This document shows, in pieces, positions 63,456 through 64,000 of a DNA stretch of 64,000 nucleotides. Both the position numbers and the translations under genes were made by a program. The notes below the pieces were generated by a model. It ran no database searches, had not been told where the DNA came from, and saw only the letters and a program-made list of their open reading frames with translations. Within the stretch, counting starts at the first letter, position 1, and every line of letters begins with the position of its first letter. This DNA comes from Thiomicrospira sp. ALE5 (lineage in GTDB: Bacteria > Pseudomonadota > Gammaproteobacteria > Thiomicrospirales > Thiomicrospiraceae): positions 1,003,960 to 1,067,959 of the forward strand of contig NZ_FOYY01000003.1 in the NCBI RefSeq assembly GCF_900112445.1. Direction: 5' to 3'.

Positions 63456-64000
63456 ATGTTTCTAAGTGATTTTTACCAGACCTGCTCAAGCAGATTAAAT
63501 TCTTTTGTAATTGAGCCTGAACAAGCCAGTCGTTTTGCCAAACAAGTCGCGGGTGATTTCAATCCATTGCATAATCCAGATTCAAAGCGCTTTTGTGTAC
63601 CCGGGGACCTGCTATTTGCAGTGAGCTTAAGTCAACTCGGTTTAGCCAAACACATGAGAGTGAAATTTGTAGGCATGTTGAGCGATAACCGCGAACTAAC
63701 CTTTGTGCCGGAACAAACAGATAATTATCTAATTCAAGACAGTGACGCCAAAACCTTTTTAAGCCTAACCCACCAAGACTGTTTAACGCGAGATTCACAG
63801 ATTATTGCGCCATTTATTAAAGCCTATGTGGCCTTTTCTGGCGAAAGTTTTCCACATTTGCTGGTTCCGATTATGGCGGAACATAATATTATGATCAATC
63901 CAGCTCGCCCGATGGTGATGTACGAAAGCATGGCGGTCAATTTTGACACACAACCCACTCAAAACACCCAACTCGCCTATGCCGGTTATGACATTGATTT
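63456..64000 (+). CDS. DUF3581-family protein, N-terminal part (partial)
   Basis: An open frame from ATG 63456 that runs off the right edge after 181 codons without a stop. It begins MFLSDFYQTCSSRLNSFVIE, then FAKQVAGDFNPLHNPDSKRFCVPGDLLFA, the hallmark of DUF3581 proteins, whose GDFNPLH segment resembles the MaoC/hot-dog active-site motif. The function is not established. An ATG 5 bp upstream is in another frame and stops at once. Confidence 0.82.
   Translation, partial: MFLSDFYQTCSSRLNSFVIEPEQASRFAKQVAGDFNPLHNPDSKRFCVPGDLLFAVSLSQLGLAKHMRVKFVGMLSDNRELTFVPEQTDNYLIQDSDAKTFLSLTHQDCLTRDSQIIAPFIKAYVAFSGESFPHLLVPIMAEHNIMINPARPMVMYESMAVNFDTQPTQNTQLAYAGYDID

Overview
The window is a gene-dense, intact chromosomal segment of a gammaproteobacterium. 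The thrS-infC-rpmI-rplT-pheST-ihfA-merR string, sspAB, the divergent pepA-holC / lptFG pair, uvrB, priA and rlmD all have gammaproteobacterial gene content and order. A flavocytochrome c sulfide dehydrogenase cluster, several c-type cytochromes and a Tat-exported metallo-hydrolase point to a sulfur-oxidising chemolithotroph. A Thiomicrospira/Hydrogenovibrio-like member of the Thiotrichales is my best guess; this is inference, with no database search behind it. I see no prophage, insertion sequence, integrase or CRISPR array, and no obviously broken gene.

Layout. 1-4.5 kb: a mevalonate-pathway operon (end of a type 2 IPP isomerase, HMG-CoA synthase, mevalonate kinase, phosphomevalonate kinase, diphosphomevalonate decarboxylase), unusual in a group that mostly uses the MEP pathway. 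4.5-9.4 kb: sspB/sspA on the minus strand, then three envelope-glycan genes (GT39, flippase-like membrane protein, GT9). 9.4-16.9 kb: the translation operon on the minus strand, with infC starting at a rare AUC codon. 17-20.4 kb: a PCMT-like methyltransferase, then the sulfide dehydrogenase cluster. 20.4-25.2 kb: lptGF, pepA-holC and an orphan response regulator. 25.3-33.8 kb: murein enzymes (M14 amidase, L,D-transpeptidase and partner, Bax-like glucosaminidase), uvrB, an aspartate aminotransferase, tRNA-Arg(CCG) and a polysaccharide deacetylase. 33.9-44.1 kb: an unrecognised membrane protein, rlmD, a large chemoreceptor, an RND efflux pump with its adaptor, and ferrochelatase. 44.2-51.1 kb: a TIGR03545/TIGR03546 pair, priA, TRAP permeases dctQM and a DUF4282 protein. 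51.3-57 kb: a fold-type I Orn/Lys/Arg decarboxylase, a BaeSR-like two-component system and a flavoprotein. 57-64 kb: a MBL hydrolase with its TetR regulator, a DEAD-box helicase behind a long leader, D-lactate dehydrogenase, a TRAP binding protein and the start of a DUF3581 gene.

The most striking signal is not a gene. The 8-bp palindrome CAGGCCTG occurs 29 times in 64 kb, where about one copy is expected by chance. It is usually embedded in a 12-bp self-complementary context A-(G/C)-CAGGCCTG-(G/C)-T. All but one copy lie inside genes of unrelated function, almost always read as Gln-Ala-Trp/Cys or Pro/Ala/Thr-Gly-Leu, and none lies in the most conserved translation genes apart from pheT. It behaves like a highly iterated palindrome (compare HIP1 of cyanobacteria) or an uptake/methylation signal, and I do not recognise it as a described element.

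A second theme is that several convergent gene pairs with almost no intergenic space carry hairpins inside the 3' coding end of one partner (mvaD, lptG, rlmD). Two of these are canonical intrinsic terminators, so transcription termination appears to be encoded within protein-coding sequence.
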